Notes under the pieces: generated by a model
Seen by the model: only the letters and a program-made list of their open reading frames with translations
The model's database searches: none
What the model was told of the DNA's origin: nothing
DNA from: JAUXEH01 sp965602945
GTDB lineage: Bacteria > Acidobacteriota > Aminicenantia > Aminicenantales > Aminicenantaceae
Reading direction: 5' to 3'
Assembly: GCA_965602945.1 (NCBI GenBank)
Contig: CBFDBC010000068.1
Coordinates: 1 to 15,704 of the forward strand
Length of the DNA stretch: 15,704 nucleotides
Part shown: in pieces, positions 1 through 6,108 of the stretch
Position numbering within the stretch: the first letter of the stretch is position 1
How the letters are laid out: every line of letters begins with the position of its first letter
Program-made: the position numbers and the translations under genes

Positions 1-2
1 TC

Positions 3-200
3 CTCACGTGCTTCATCCCGGCGACGTCGGGGAGCGCCCGCGTGGCGGGGCACGACGTGTTCCGCGATTCGATCGAGGTCCGGAGGCGGATCGGGTACCT
101 GCCCGAGAACGTGCCGATCTACAAGGAGATGCGGGTCCGGCAGTTCCTGGAGTACCGGGCCGCGCTGAAGTGCGTCCCGCGCGCGCAGAGGGCCGCGCAG
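3..200 (+). CDS. ABC transporter ATP-binding protein fragment (5' truncated, joined in frame to a sigma factor)
   Basis: The frame is open from the window edge and reads like the middle of an ABC ATPase nucleotide-binding domain. It begins just after where the Walker A helix would end (LTCFIPATSGSARVAGHDVF) and continues through the Q-loop region (RRRIGYLPENVPIYKEMRV, with Glu in place of the usual Gln, common in GldA/ABC-2-type export ATPases) to FLEYRAALK. Walker A, the ABC signature and Walker B are all absent: the first lies outside the window, and the others are missing because at about position 200 the frame changes into a sigma-factor region 4 without a stop. Base composition here is very GC-rich (44 of the first 60 bases), higher than downstream. 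In life this ATPase would power an ABC-2-type exporter. As it stands it is a fragment, and the junction is probably not biological. Confidence 0.75.
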
Positions 201-380
201 GTCGAAGAGGCCCTCCAGTCGATCCCTCCCGCACTCAGGGAGCTGTTTATCTGGAGGCATCTCAACGACCTCAGCTACGAAGAGATGGCGGAGATCAAGG
301 ACCTGCCCGTTGGGACGGTCAAGAACCGGGTGTTCCAGGCCAAGGAATCGATCCGGAAGAAACTGGAGGAAAACGTATGA
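201..380 (+). CDS. ECF-type RNA polymerase sigma factor, C-terminal region 4 only (5' part missing)
   Basis: The last ~60 codons of the fused frame are a sigma-70 region 4: an SIPPALRELFIWRHLNDLSYEEMAEI block followed by the helix-turn-helix PVGTVKNRVFQAKESIRKKL, which contacts the -35 element in ECF sigma factors. Region 2 (the -10 binding and melting domain) is absent. Sequence to the left belongs to an ABC ATPase, with the change falling in the codons for VEEAL, a string plausible in both families. The stop TGA (378-380) overlaps the ATG of the next gene (377-379). That gene encodes a zinc-finger anti-sigma factor, the standard partner of an ECF sigma gene, which supports this part being in its native place. 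The native N-terminus cannot be recovered from the window. Confidence 0.85.
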   Translation, partial: VEEALQSIPPALRELFIWRHLNDLSYEEMAEIKDLPVGTVKNRVFQAKESIRKKLEENV

Positions 381-958
381 GCTGCCTCAGCGCGGACGAC
401 ATCTACCTTTATCTGGAAGGCGAGCTGACAGGGGCCGACGCGTCCCGGATCAGCGAGCATCTGGAGCGCTGCGCTGCCTGCCGCGAGGCCCTGGAGGAGC
501 GGGGGCTTCTGCTGCAGGCCGCCCGGCGAATACCCCGCTGGACGGTTCCCCAGGACTTCGCCCGGCAGGTCATGGAACGCCTGTTCCCCCAGAGGCTATC
601 CCTGGGACGCGCCCTGTGGACAGCGGCTGTCGGGACCTTCGTGATCGTGACATCCCTCCTCCTGGTCTTCCTTGTCTCCGGCCTCGGCCTCCTCAACGTC
701 CTGATGTCCCTCAATCAGTCAATTCTGAACGGGCTGCGCGATTTCGCCGTGTTCGGGGCCAAGTTCATCAAGGCCTTCACGCTGCTGGCCAGGGCTTTCT
801 CGCAGCTCACAGGTTTTATCTGGGAAAGCGTGACCCGGCTCTCAGGGCTCCCCAGTGCGGAGCTCCAGGCCGCCCTCTTGGTGATCACCGTGCTCTTCAC
901 TTTATCCGTGTATTACAGCCTCCGGCGTCTCCTGCCATTGGGAGGACAAAAATCATGA
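377..958 (+). CDS. membrane-anchored zinc-finger anti-sigma factor
   Basis: A 193-aa protein. The N-terminus has the ZAS-type zinc motif: Cys3, then His28-x3-Cys32-x2-Cys35 in the context SEHLERCAACREAL. This domain normally binds and inhibits the cognate ECF sigma factor in the cytoplasm. A hydrophobic segment at about residues 80-109 and a second at about 163-181 predict membrane anchoring, so the protein probably transmits an envelope signal. The start is the ATG in the ATGA overlap with the sigma-factor stop, implying translational coupling. Its own stop again forms an ATGA overlap with the next gene. The family is clear from motif and context. The signal sensed and the release mechanism (zinc oxidation or proteolysis) are unknown. 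Confidence 0.85.
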   Translation: MSCLSADDIYLYLEGELTGADASRISEHLERCAACREALEERGLLLQAARRIPRWTVPQDFARQVMERLFPQRLSLGRALWTAAVGTFVIVTSLLLVFLVSGLGLLNVLMSLNQSILNGLRDFAVFGAKFIKAFTLLARAFSQLTGFIWESVTRLSGLPSAELQAALLVITVLFTLSVYYSLRRLLPLGGQKS

Positions 959-1878
959 AACCGAGAACAAGAGCGGGGCTCTGTGCAGCCCTGGTCCTGA
1001 TGATGATGGGGAGCGCCCCGCTGTTCGGTCAACAGGGCTTCAGCCTCAAGACCGACATCGTGGTCGAGAAAGGTGAGGTCCAGGACAATGTTTTCACCAT
1101 CGGCGGAAGCATCCACATCAAAGGCAGGGTCGAAAAAACGGTCATCGCTTTGGGTGGCACCATCACAATCGAGGGAGAGGTGGGAGAGGCGGTCATGGGG
1201 ATCGGCGCCGATGTCATCCTCAAGTCCAGCGCCCGGATCGAAGGGGACCTGGTGTCATTCGGCGGGACATTGACCAAGACTCAGGGAGCCGTGATCGAGG
1301 GAGACACCATATTCTTCAAGGCCGATGAAGGCATCGGCAAGCTCATTCAGGAAGGGCTGTTCGGACAGAGGGGAGCCTCATTGATCCCCCTGCTCATCAT
1401 CGTCAGGTTGATCATGGCCTTCATCTGGTTCATCCTGGCCGTGGTCCTCCTGGCTATCTTCCCCCGACAGATCACATTCGCGACCGACCAGGTCCGCAAG
1501 GCCTTCTGGCCCGTGTTCGGGACCGGAGTATTGGCCATCGTTGTCTTTTCCGGCCTGGTGGTCTTTGCCGCGCTGCTCTCGCTGGCGCTCATCGGGCTTC
1601 CCATACTGGTGTCGCTGATCATCATCGGGGTGATCATCAAGATCTTCGGACAGGTCATCCTTTTCTACTTCTTCGGAGAGACACTTTACAGGGCCTTCAG
1701 CGGAAAACCCACGCCTCCCTTCCTGGCGGTAACTATAGGTTTCGTGTTGGTTACCGTTGTCGGGATGATCCCCATCCTGGGTGCGCTCGTTTCCCTGGTA
1801 CTGAGCATCATCGGATGGGGCGTTGTGGTCCGCACCAAGTTCGGGAACACCCCCAACTGGTTCAGAAAAACCGCCTAG
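955..1878 (+). CDS. polymer-forming (bactofilin-like) repeat protein with C-terminal membrane domain
   Basis: A 307-aa protein. A cleavable-type signal peptide covers about residues 1-25 (MKPRTRAG..., then a hydrophobic stretch ending near SAPLFGQ). Residues ~35-120 form short repeats of the type VFTIGGSIHIKGRVEKTVIALGG, alternating glycine turns and beta strands, as in bactofilin/polymer-forming beta-helices. Several hydrophobic membrane helices follow at ~144-168, 187-213, 215-238 and 258-290. GGAGG at 941-945 gives a ribosome site, and the ATG overlaps the anti-sigma stop. It is the last gene of the sigma/anti-sigma operon, so it is a likely envelope-stress effector or part of the signalling unit. 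The beta-helix would face the periplasm if the signal peptide is real. No enzymatic motif was seen and the function is unknown. Confidence 0.7.
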   Translation: MKPRTRAGLCAALVLMMMGSAPLFGQQGFSLKTDIVVEKGEVQDNVFTIGGSIHIKGRVEKTVIALGGTITIEGEVGEAVMGIGADVILKSSARIEGDLVSFGGTLTKTQGAVIEGDTIFFKADEGIGKLIQEGLFGQRGASLIPLLIIVRLIMAFIWFILAVVLLAIFPRQITFATDQVRKAFWPVFGTGVLAIVVFSGLVVFAALLSLALIGLPILVSLIIIGVIIKIFGQVILFYFFGETLYRAFSGKPTPPFLAVTIGFVLVTVVGMIPILGALVSLVLSIIGWGVVVRTKFGNTPNWFRKTA

Positions 1879-2432
1879 AGCTCGAGGATCTCTTTTTCTT
1901 TGGTAGCGGCTATCTCTTCGGTCTTTTTGATGTTCTGGTTGGTGATTTCCTGAAGCTTGTCATAGCCCCAGAACTTGTCGTCTTCCGAGATCTCTTTCTC
2001 TTTCTCGAGGAGTTCGACCATCTCTTTGGACTCCCGCCTCATGATGCGAAGTGCGGTTTTTTCGTCTTCCATCAGCTTGTGGATGTGTTTCGCGATCTCA
2101 TGGCGGCGTTCTTCATCGAGGGGTGGGATGGGTATCTTCAGGATCTTGCCATCGTTGATCGGGTTTAGTCCCAGGTCTGCAGCCCGGATAGCCTTATCGA
2201 TGGTCTCCAGCAGGCTTGTGTCCCACGGCTGTATTGTTATTAGGGTAGGATCCGGGACCGCAAGGGTTGCCACCTGGTTCACGGGAGTCAGGGTCCCGTA
2301 GTACTCGACCTTGATGTCCTCGAAGATGCCGATGTTGGCGCGGCCGGTCCGAAGCCTGCTCAGGTCCTTGCGGAAGTGCTCCACAGAGCCCTTCATCTTG
2401 TGTTCCAGCTCTCTCAGTTCTTCCTTGACCAT
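1875..2432 (-). CDS. frr: ribosome recycling factor
   Basis: A 185-aa protein of the usual RRF length. It splits post-termination ribosomes together with EF-G in the cytoplasm. The sequence shows the three-helix-bundle signatures: the DLSRLRTGRAN block near residues 23-33, VEYYGTLTPVNQVATL in the small domain, PDPTLITIQPWD, and the C-terminal RRESKEMVELLEKEKEISEDDK helix. The ATG is preceded by a GGAAGGG Shine-Dalgarno sequence about 6 nt away. It is the last gene of the rplM-rpsI-rpsB-tsf-pyrH-frr operon. Its stop codon overlaps that of the convergent membrane-protein gene by 4 bp (CTAG, 1875-1878), and no terminator hairpin is visible between them. Confidence 0.97.
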   Translation of the reverse strand: MVKEELRELEHKMKGSVEHFRKDLSRLRTGRANIGIFEDIKVEYYGTLTPVNQVATLAVPDPTLITIQPWDTSLLETIDKAIRAADLGLNPINDGKILKIPIPPLDEERRHEIAKHIHKLMEDEKTALRIMRRESKEMVELLEKEKEISEDDKFWGYDKLQEITNQNIKKTEEIAATKEKEILEL

Positions 2433-2485
2433 GTTTCACCCTTCCTCGCAAATCCCGATTGCGGTCTATCTCAAACCCGTCTTGA

Positions 2486-3205
2486 TCAATAAACCCGGGT
2501 TCCGATCTTCTGCCCCAGCGCCGCCTTTTGGATATTCCCTTCTTTTTTCAGGTTGAACACGACGATGGGCAGGTCATGCTCGCGGCACAGCTGGAAGGCG
2601 GTGGCATCCATGATCTTGAGATCCATGTTCAGGGCATCGCTGAACCGGATATTCTCATACAGCTGGGCGTTTTTGTCGAGCAAGGGATCGGCGGAATACA
2701 CTCCGTCGACCTTGGTGGCTTTCAGGATCACTTCGGCGTTGATCTCGAGGGCGCGGAGGACACCTGCCGTATCTGTGGTGAAATAGGGGCTTCCGATGCC
2801 GGCGGTGAAAATCACGACGCGGCCCTTTTCGAGATGACGGATAACCCGGCGGCGCAGGAAAGGCTCGGCTACGGACTTGACCTCGATCGCCGAGATCTGA
2901 CGCGTGACGACACCTTCCCGCTCAAGGGCGTCCTGGAGCGCGATGCCGTTCATAATGGTGGCCAGCAGGCCCATATAGTCAGCCGAGGCCCGGTCCATTC
3001 CCGCTTCCGCGCCCCGTATGCCGCGGAAGATGTTCCCCGCTCCGATCATGATAGCGATCTCTATGCCCAGAGCATGGACGTCCTTGATCTCACGCGCGAT
3101 GTTTTGGGTGGTGTCCAGATCTATGCCGTGGGGAAGTTCGCCAAGAAGAGATTCGCCGGACAGTTTAAGCAGGACCCGTTTGAACCGCTCTTTTTTCTCC
3201 GGCAT
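2486..3205 (-). CDS. pyrH: UMP kinase
   Basis: A 239-aa bacterial-type hexameric UMP kinase of the amino-acid-kinase family, converting UMP and ATP to UDP for pyrimidine nucleotide synthesis. Visible signatures are the LLKLSGESL phosphate-binding motif (Lys14), GAGNIFRG (56-63), FTAGIGSPYFTTDTA (133-147), KATKVDGVYSADP (162-174) and DATAF (190-194). Length is normal. The start is ATG 14 nt after the tsf stop. No strong Shine-Dalgarno is visible, so translation may depend on coupling to tsf. It is followed by frr, the order seen in most bacteria. Confidence 0.97.
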   Translation of the reverse strand: MPEKKERFKRVLLKLSGESLLGELPHGIDLDTTQNIAREIKDVHALGIEIAIMIGAGNIFRGIRGAEAGMDRASADYMGLLATIMNGIALQDALEREGVVTRQISAIEVKSVAEPFLRRRVIRHLEKGRVVIFTAGIGSPYFTTDTAGVLRALEINAEVILKATKVDGVYSADPLLDKNAQLYENIRFSDALNMDLKIMDATAFQLCREHDLPIVVFNLKKEGNIQKAALGQKIGTRVY

Positions 3206-3220
3206 GTTGGCTTTGGTCGA

Positions 3221-3817
3221 TCAGGAATCGCCCAGAGCGAACCGGGCGAACCGTCTTATTTGAATGTTCTCTCCGAATTTTGCGATATAGGTGGCCACGA
3301 GCTGTTCCACTGTCATCTTGTCATCTTTGATGTAAGGTTGATTCAGGAGGCAGACTTCGGAGAAGAACTTCCCCAGCTTCCCTTGCACGATCTTTTCCAC
3401 GATCTCCGGCGGCTTGTTGGAGTCCTTGAGCTGAGTGCGGATGATCTCCCGCTCTTCCTCCAGGGACTCGGCCGGGATCTGGTCCGTCGAAACATAGGTC
3501 GGGTTGGCCGCCGCGATGTGCATGGCGACGTTCTTCACCAGTTCCTGGAACTCCTCGTTCCGGGACACGAAATCGGACTCGCTGTTGATCTCGACCAGGA
3601 CGCCCAGCCTTCCATTCATGTGGATGTAGGATCCCACTATGCCGTCGCCGGTGCTCCGGCTCATTTTTTCCTTGGCCCGGGCCATCCCCTTCTTCCTGAG
3701 GTCGATGATGGCTTTTTCCAGGTCGCCGTCTGAGTCCTGCAGCGCCTTCTTGCACTCCATCATCCCGATGCCGGTACGCTGGCGTAGCTCGTTGACCAGT
3801 TGCGCAGTGATCTTCAT
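3221..3817 (-). CDS. tsf: elongation factor Ts (short form)
   Basis: A 198-aa guanine-nucleotide exchange factor for EF-Tu. The N-terminal UBA-like domain (residues 1-~52) has the hallmark LRQRTGIGMMECKKAL. The core contains NSESDFVSRNEEF, the segment that inserts near the EF-Tu Mg/nucleotide site. It is much shorter than the ~283-aa E. coli protein and matches the short, single-core form known from Thermus and several other phyla. The ATG lies only 3 nt after the rpsB stop, and its likely Shine-Dalgarno (AAAGGA) is within the rpsB 3' end, so the two are coupled. Confidence 0.97.
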   Translation of the reverse strand: MKITAQLVNELRQRTGIGMMECKKALQDSDGDLEKAIIDLRKKGMARAKEKMSRSTGDGIVGSYIHMNGRLGVLVEINSESDFVSRNEEFQELVKNVAMHIAAANPTYVSTDQIPAESLEEEREIIRTQLKDSNKPPEIVEKIVQGKLGKFFSEVCLLNQPYIKDDKMTVEQLVATYIAKFGENIQIRRFARFALGDS

Positions 3818-3820
3818 CTG

Positions 3821-4975
3821 TTATTTTTCCTTTGCGGTCTTCTTCGTTGCGGGCGCCGCTTCTTCCACAGGAGGAACAGGCTCGGGATCGACCTTTGTTT
3901 CCACAGAAGATTCGGGCTCGTCCTTGGCCGGTTTTGTATCCTCGACCTCTGGTTTTTCTTCGGGCTTCGCTTCCTCCACGACCTCTTCTGCGGCAGGTTC
4001 CGCCGCGGCCGGCTCGGGTTCCGGTTCAGGCTCCGGCTCGGGCTCGGGCTCTTCCACGACCGGCTTTGCTGCCTCGACTTCCGATTTTTCTTCGGCTTTC
4101 GTTTCCTCTACCACCTCTACTGCCACGGGTTCCACCGCGGGCGGCTCTTCGGCCGGCACGACTTCAGGTTGAGGTTCGGCTTCTGCTGGCTGCGCCTCAG
4201 GCGCGACGGGCTCAGTCTCCGCAGCCTGCTGCTCAGCCGCGACCTCCGCTTCTTCTTCGGCCGCCTGCTGTTCGAGCAGCTCCTTTTCCATCCGGCTCTT
4301 CTTGCCTTCCAGGATGGCTTCGGCGACCTTGGATGTGAACAGCTCGATGGCCCGGACCGCATCGTCGTTGCCCGGGATGGGATATTGGATGTTCTCCGGG
4401 TCGCCGTTGGTGTCCACCACGGCAACTATGGGGATGCCGAGTTTCTGCGCTTCGGAAATGGCGATGTCTTCTTTCGTGGAATCGATCACCACCATGACGC
4501 CGGGACGCCCTTTTAAGTTTTTGATGCCTCCCAGGTTTTTGGACAGCTTCCGGAAGACTTTCTCAAGTTTGGATTGTTCTTTTTTCGAAAGCAGGTCCCA
4601 GCGGCCGTCTTCCTTCATCTCTTCCAGTTCGACCAGCTTGTCGACGCTACCTCGGATGACATCGAAATTCGTGAGCAGACCGCCCAGCCAACGCTGATTG
4701 ACATAACTGGCCTCGGCTTGCGTGGCGTAGTCCTTGATGATGTCTTGAGCCTGCTTCTTGGTGCCCACCAGCAGGATATCCTGCCCCTTTTCAGCCACCT
4801 CTCGGACATAGGAGATGGCCTCCTTGAAAACCTTCATGGTCTTTTGCAGGTCGATGATGTAGATCCCGTTCCTCTGCCCGAATATGAACTCTTTCATCTT
4901 GGGATTCCACCGCTTGGTCTGGTGACCGAAGTGGACGCCTGCTTCCAAAAGCTCTTTCATAGTTACTGAAACCAA
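3821..4975 (-). CDS. rpsB: 30S ribosomal protein S2 with long acidic C-terminal tail
   Basis: A 384-aa protein. Residues 1-~235 are a complete S2, with landmarks at LLEAGVHFGHQTKRWNPKM, LVGTKKQAQDI, QRWLGGLLTNF, GRPGVMVVIDS and VAVVDTNGDP. It binds the 30S head/body junction and helps recruit S1. About 150 more residues follow, almost only E, A, P, V, K and Q, including an (EP)n run at ~309-322 flanked by two related ~27-residue segments (~286-312 and ~329-355). Most S2 proteins end near 240-260 residues. The start is assigned to TTG at 4973-4975: a GGAGG (4983-4987) sits 7 nt upstream, whereas the ATG five codons in has no Shine-Dalgarno. It begins 13 nt after the rpsI stop. Confidence 0.95.
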   Translation of the reverse strand: MVSVTMKELLEAGVHFGHQTKRWNPKMKEFIFGQRNGIYIIDLQKTMKVFKEAISYVREVAEKGQDILLVGTKKQAQDIIKDYATQAEASYVNQRWLGGLLTNFDVIRGSVDKLVELEEMKEDGRWDLLSKKEQSKLEKVFRKLSKNLGGIKNLKGRPGVMVVIDSTKEDIAISEAQKLGIPIVAVVDTNGDPENIQYPIPGNDDAVRAIELFTSKVAEAILEGKKSRMEKELLEQQAAEEEAEVAAEQQAAETEPVAPEAQPAEAEPQPEVVPAEEPPAVEPVAVEVVEETKAEEKSEVEAAKPVVEEPEPEPEPEPEPEPAAAEPAAEEVVEEAKPEEKPEVEDTKPAKDEPESSVETKVDPEPVPPVEEAAPATKKTAKEK

Positions 4976-4982
4976 AGCTACG

Positions 4983-4987
4983 CCTCC
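4983..4987 (-). promoter_or_regulatory. Shine-Dalgarno deciding a TTG start for rpsB
   Basis: GGAGG on the minus strand begins 1 nt after the rpsI stop (TAA, 4989-4991) and lies 7 nt before TTG (4973-4975). The in-frame ATG at 4958-4960 would be 22 nt from it, too far. This supports an initiation at TTG giving an N-terminus MVSVTMKELL. Confidence 0.75.
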
Positions 4988-4988
4988 G

Positions 4989-5393
4989 TTATCTCTTGTG
5001 GTACTGAGGGGCCTTACGGGCTTTGAGCAGTCCGTATTTTTTCCGTTCCTTCTCCCGCGAATCGCGAGTGAGCAGACCGGCCCCCTTTAGAATGGGCCTG
5101 AGTTCTTTGTTGAATTCCACCAGAGCCCTGGCGATTCCCAGGCGGATGGCATCTGCCTGGCCGCTGGCTCCTCCCCCGTTGGCACGGATGAAAAGGTCGA
5201 ACTTGTTCGCCGTTTCCGTCAAATGCAGGGGCTGCTTGATGGTGTGCTTGTGGCTTTCCAGATTGAAGTATTCATCGAAAGGGCGGGGTCTTTTATTGAC
5301 ATACAGCGTGATATCCCCCTTCCCTGGTCGAAGATACACGCGCGCCACAGATGTTTTCCGTTTGCCTGTCCCGTAATACTGAATTAAGCTCAC
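4989..5393 (-). CDS. rpsI: 30S ribosomal protein S9
   Basis: A 134-aa protein. The S9 signatures are clear: YYGTGKRKTSVARVYLRPGKG at the start, IRANGGGASGQADAIRLGIARAL in the middle, and the basic C-terminus DSREKERKKYGLLKARKAPQYHKR, whose terminal Arg reaches the decoding/P site of the 30S subunit. The start is GTG at 5391-5393. It is preceded by a perfect AGGAGG (5398-5403), 4 nt upstream, which overlaps the rplM stop codon (TAG, 5402-5404). It follows rplM directly, as in nearly all bacteria. Confidence 0.97.
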   Translation of the reverse strand: MSLIQYYGTGKRKTSVARVYLRPGKGDITLYVNKRPRPFDEYFNLESHKHTIKQPLHLTETANKFDLFIRANGGGASGQADAIRLGIARALVEFNKELRPILKGAGLLTRDSREKERKKYGLLKARKAPQYHKR

Positions 5394-5401
5394 GGTTCCT
5401 C

Positions 5402-5830
5402 CTAAAACTTGTATTCCTGGGGCTGTTGGGCTTCGTGGGGGTGATGAGGGCCGGCATACACCTTGAGTTTCTTGTGGATCCCCCGGTTCAGTTTATTCTT
5501 GGGAAGCATGCCCCAGACCGCTTTGCGTATAACCTCTTCAGGCTTCTTATCCAGGAGCTCGCTGAGGTTCTTTTCTTTGATCCCTCCCGGATATCCGGTA
5601 TGGGAGTAGTATTTTTTCTGCTCCAACTTCTTCCCGGTGACTTTGATCTTCTCTGCATTGATCACGACCACGAAATCACCCGTATCCATAAAATCCACAT
5701 ACTGCGGTTTGTTCTTCCCGCGCAACAGGATGGCCACCCTGGTCGCCAGACGACCGAGGATTACTCCTTCGGCATCGATCAGCCACCAGTGTCGCTCGAC
5801 TTCGCCTTTTTTCGGCACGTATGTTTTCAT
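5402..5830 (-). CDS. rplM: 50S ribosomal protein L13
   Basis: A 142-aa protein, the same length as E. coli L13. An early-assembly 50S protein that binds 23S rRNA. Signatures are HWWLIDAEGVILGRLATRVA, GDFVVVINAEKIKVTGKK, KKYYSHTGYPGG, GMLPKNKLNRG and KLKVYAGPHHPHEAQQP. The start is taken as ATG at 5828-5830, giving the family-typical MKTYVPK. An in-frame TTG three codons earlier exists but has no spaced Shine-Dalgarno, while AAGG lies 9 nt before the ATG. First gene of the operon, with a good promoter about 70 nt upstream. Confidence 0.96.
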   Translation of the reverse strand: MKTYVPKKGEVERHWWLIDAEGVILGRLATRVAILLRGKNKPQYVDFMDTGDFVVVINAEKIKVTGKKLEQKKYYSHTGYPGGIKEKNLSELLDKKPEEVIRKAVWGMLPKNKLNRGIHKKLKVYAGPHHPHEAQQPQEYKF

Positions 5831-5839
5831 CGTATCCAA

Positions 5840-5861
5840 CCTTAGAATATTATCCTAAAGG
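5840..5861 (-). promoter_or_regulatory. leader hairpin at the rplM ribosome-binding site
   Basis: The minus-strand leader reads CCTTTAG, a short loop, then CTAAGG, forming a 6-bp stem (one bulged base) whose 3' arm contains the AAGG used as the rplM Shine-Dalgarno. Pairing would hide the ribosome site. This is the type of structure used for ribosomal-protein autoregulation, but that role is inferred from position only. Confidence 0.4.
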
Positions 5862-5898
5862 ATAGGTCAAGAAATAAAGATACCTATATTGATGAGGA

Positions 5899-5927
5899 AA
5901 TATACTAAATCTTGACACTTCTGTCAA
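5899..5927 (-). promoter_or_regulatory. sigma-70-type promoter of the rplM-frr operon
   Basis: Minus strand: -35 TTGACA (5922-5927, perfect), a 17-bp spacer, and -10 TATATT (5899-5904, 5 of 6 consensus). Predicted transcription start is near 5892, leaving a ~60-nt leader before rplM. The -35 lies inside a small palindrome, TTGACA-CTTC-TGTCAA (5912-5927). Confidence 0.8.
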
Positions 5928-5975
5928 CCATTCTCTAGGGACGGTAAGCGGCTCAAATGCCGTCTCGTCTCTCTT

Positions 5976-6041
5976 CCGGCCTAATCATTCCAAGCGAAAG
6001 ACCCTCCCAACCTCCCCATGCGCTCGGAATGAATAGGCCGG
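5976..6041. repeat. large intergenic inverted repeat with G-rich loop
   Basis: Two 21-bp arms (5976-5996 and 6021-6041) are complementary at 19 of 21 positions. The outer end is CCGGCCTA and the inner end (A/G)AGCG. On the minus strand one mismatch becomes a U-G wobble. The 24-nt loop on that strand contains GGGGAGGTTGGGAGGG. It lies ~68 nt downstream of the rhomboid stop and ~35 nt upstream of the ribosomal-operon -35. It has no T-run, so it is not a classic terminator. It could be an mRNA 3'-end stabiliser, a REP-like element or a protein-binding hairpin. Confidence 0.7.
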
Positions 6042-6108
6042 CATCCGAACTCCGCCAAGCCATCCTCTGCTTTAAGTGTATGACCCGGTCTAAGAGACAC
6101 AGAGGGGT

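Noticed and set aside
8..376. N-terminal extension of the anti-sigma frame to position 8
   Set aside because: The first 123 codons are Arg/Gly/Pro-rich out-of-frame translation of the ATPase/sigma region; the ATGA overlap at 377 gives the natural start.
2528..3733. Long plus-strand open frame (401 codons) opposite pyrH and tsf
   Set aside because: It is fully antisense to two unmistakable conserved genes, has no family-like motifs, and is explained by GC-rich codon bias keeping the complementary frame open.
3991..4120. Repetitive region in rpsB considered as a possible tandem repeat element or CRISPR
   Set aside because: No constant repeat with unique spacers; it is an in-frame EP-rich coding tail.
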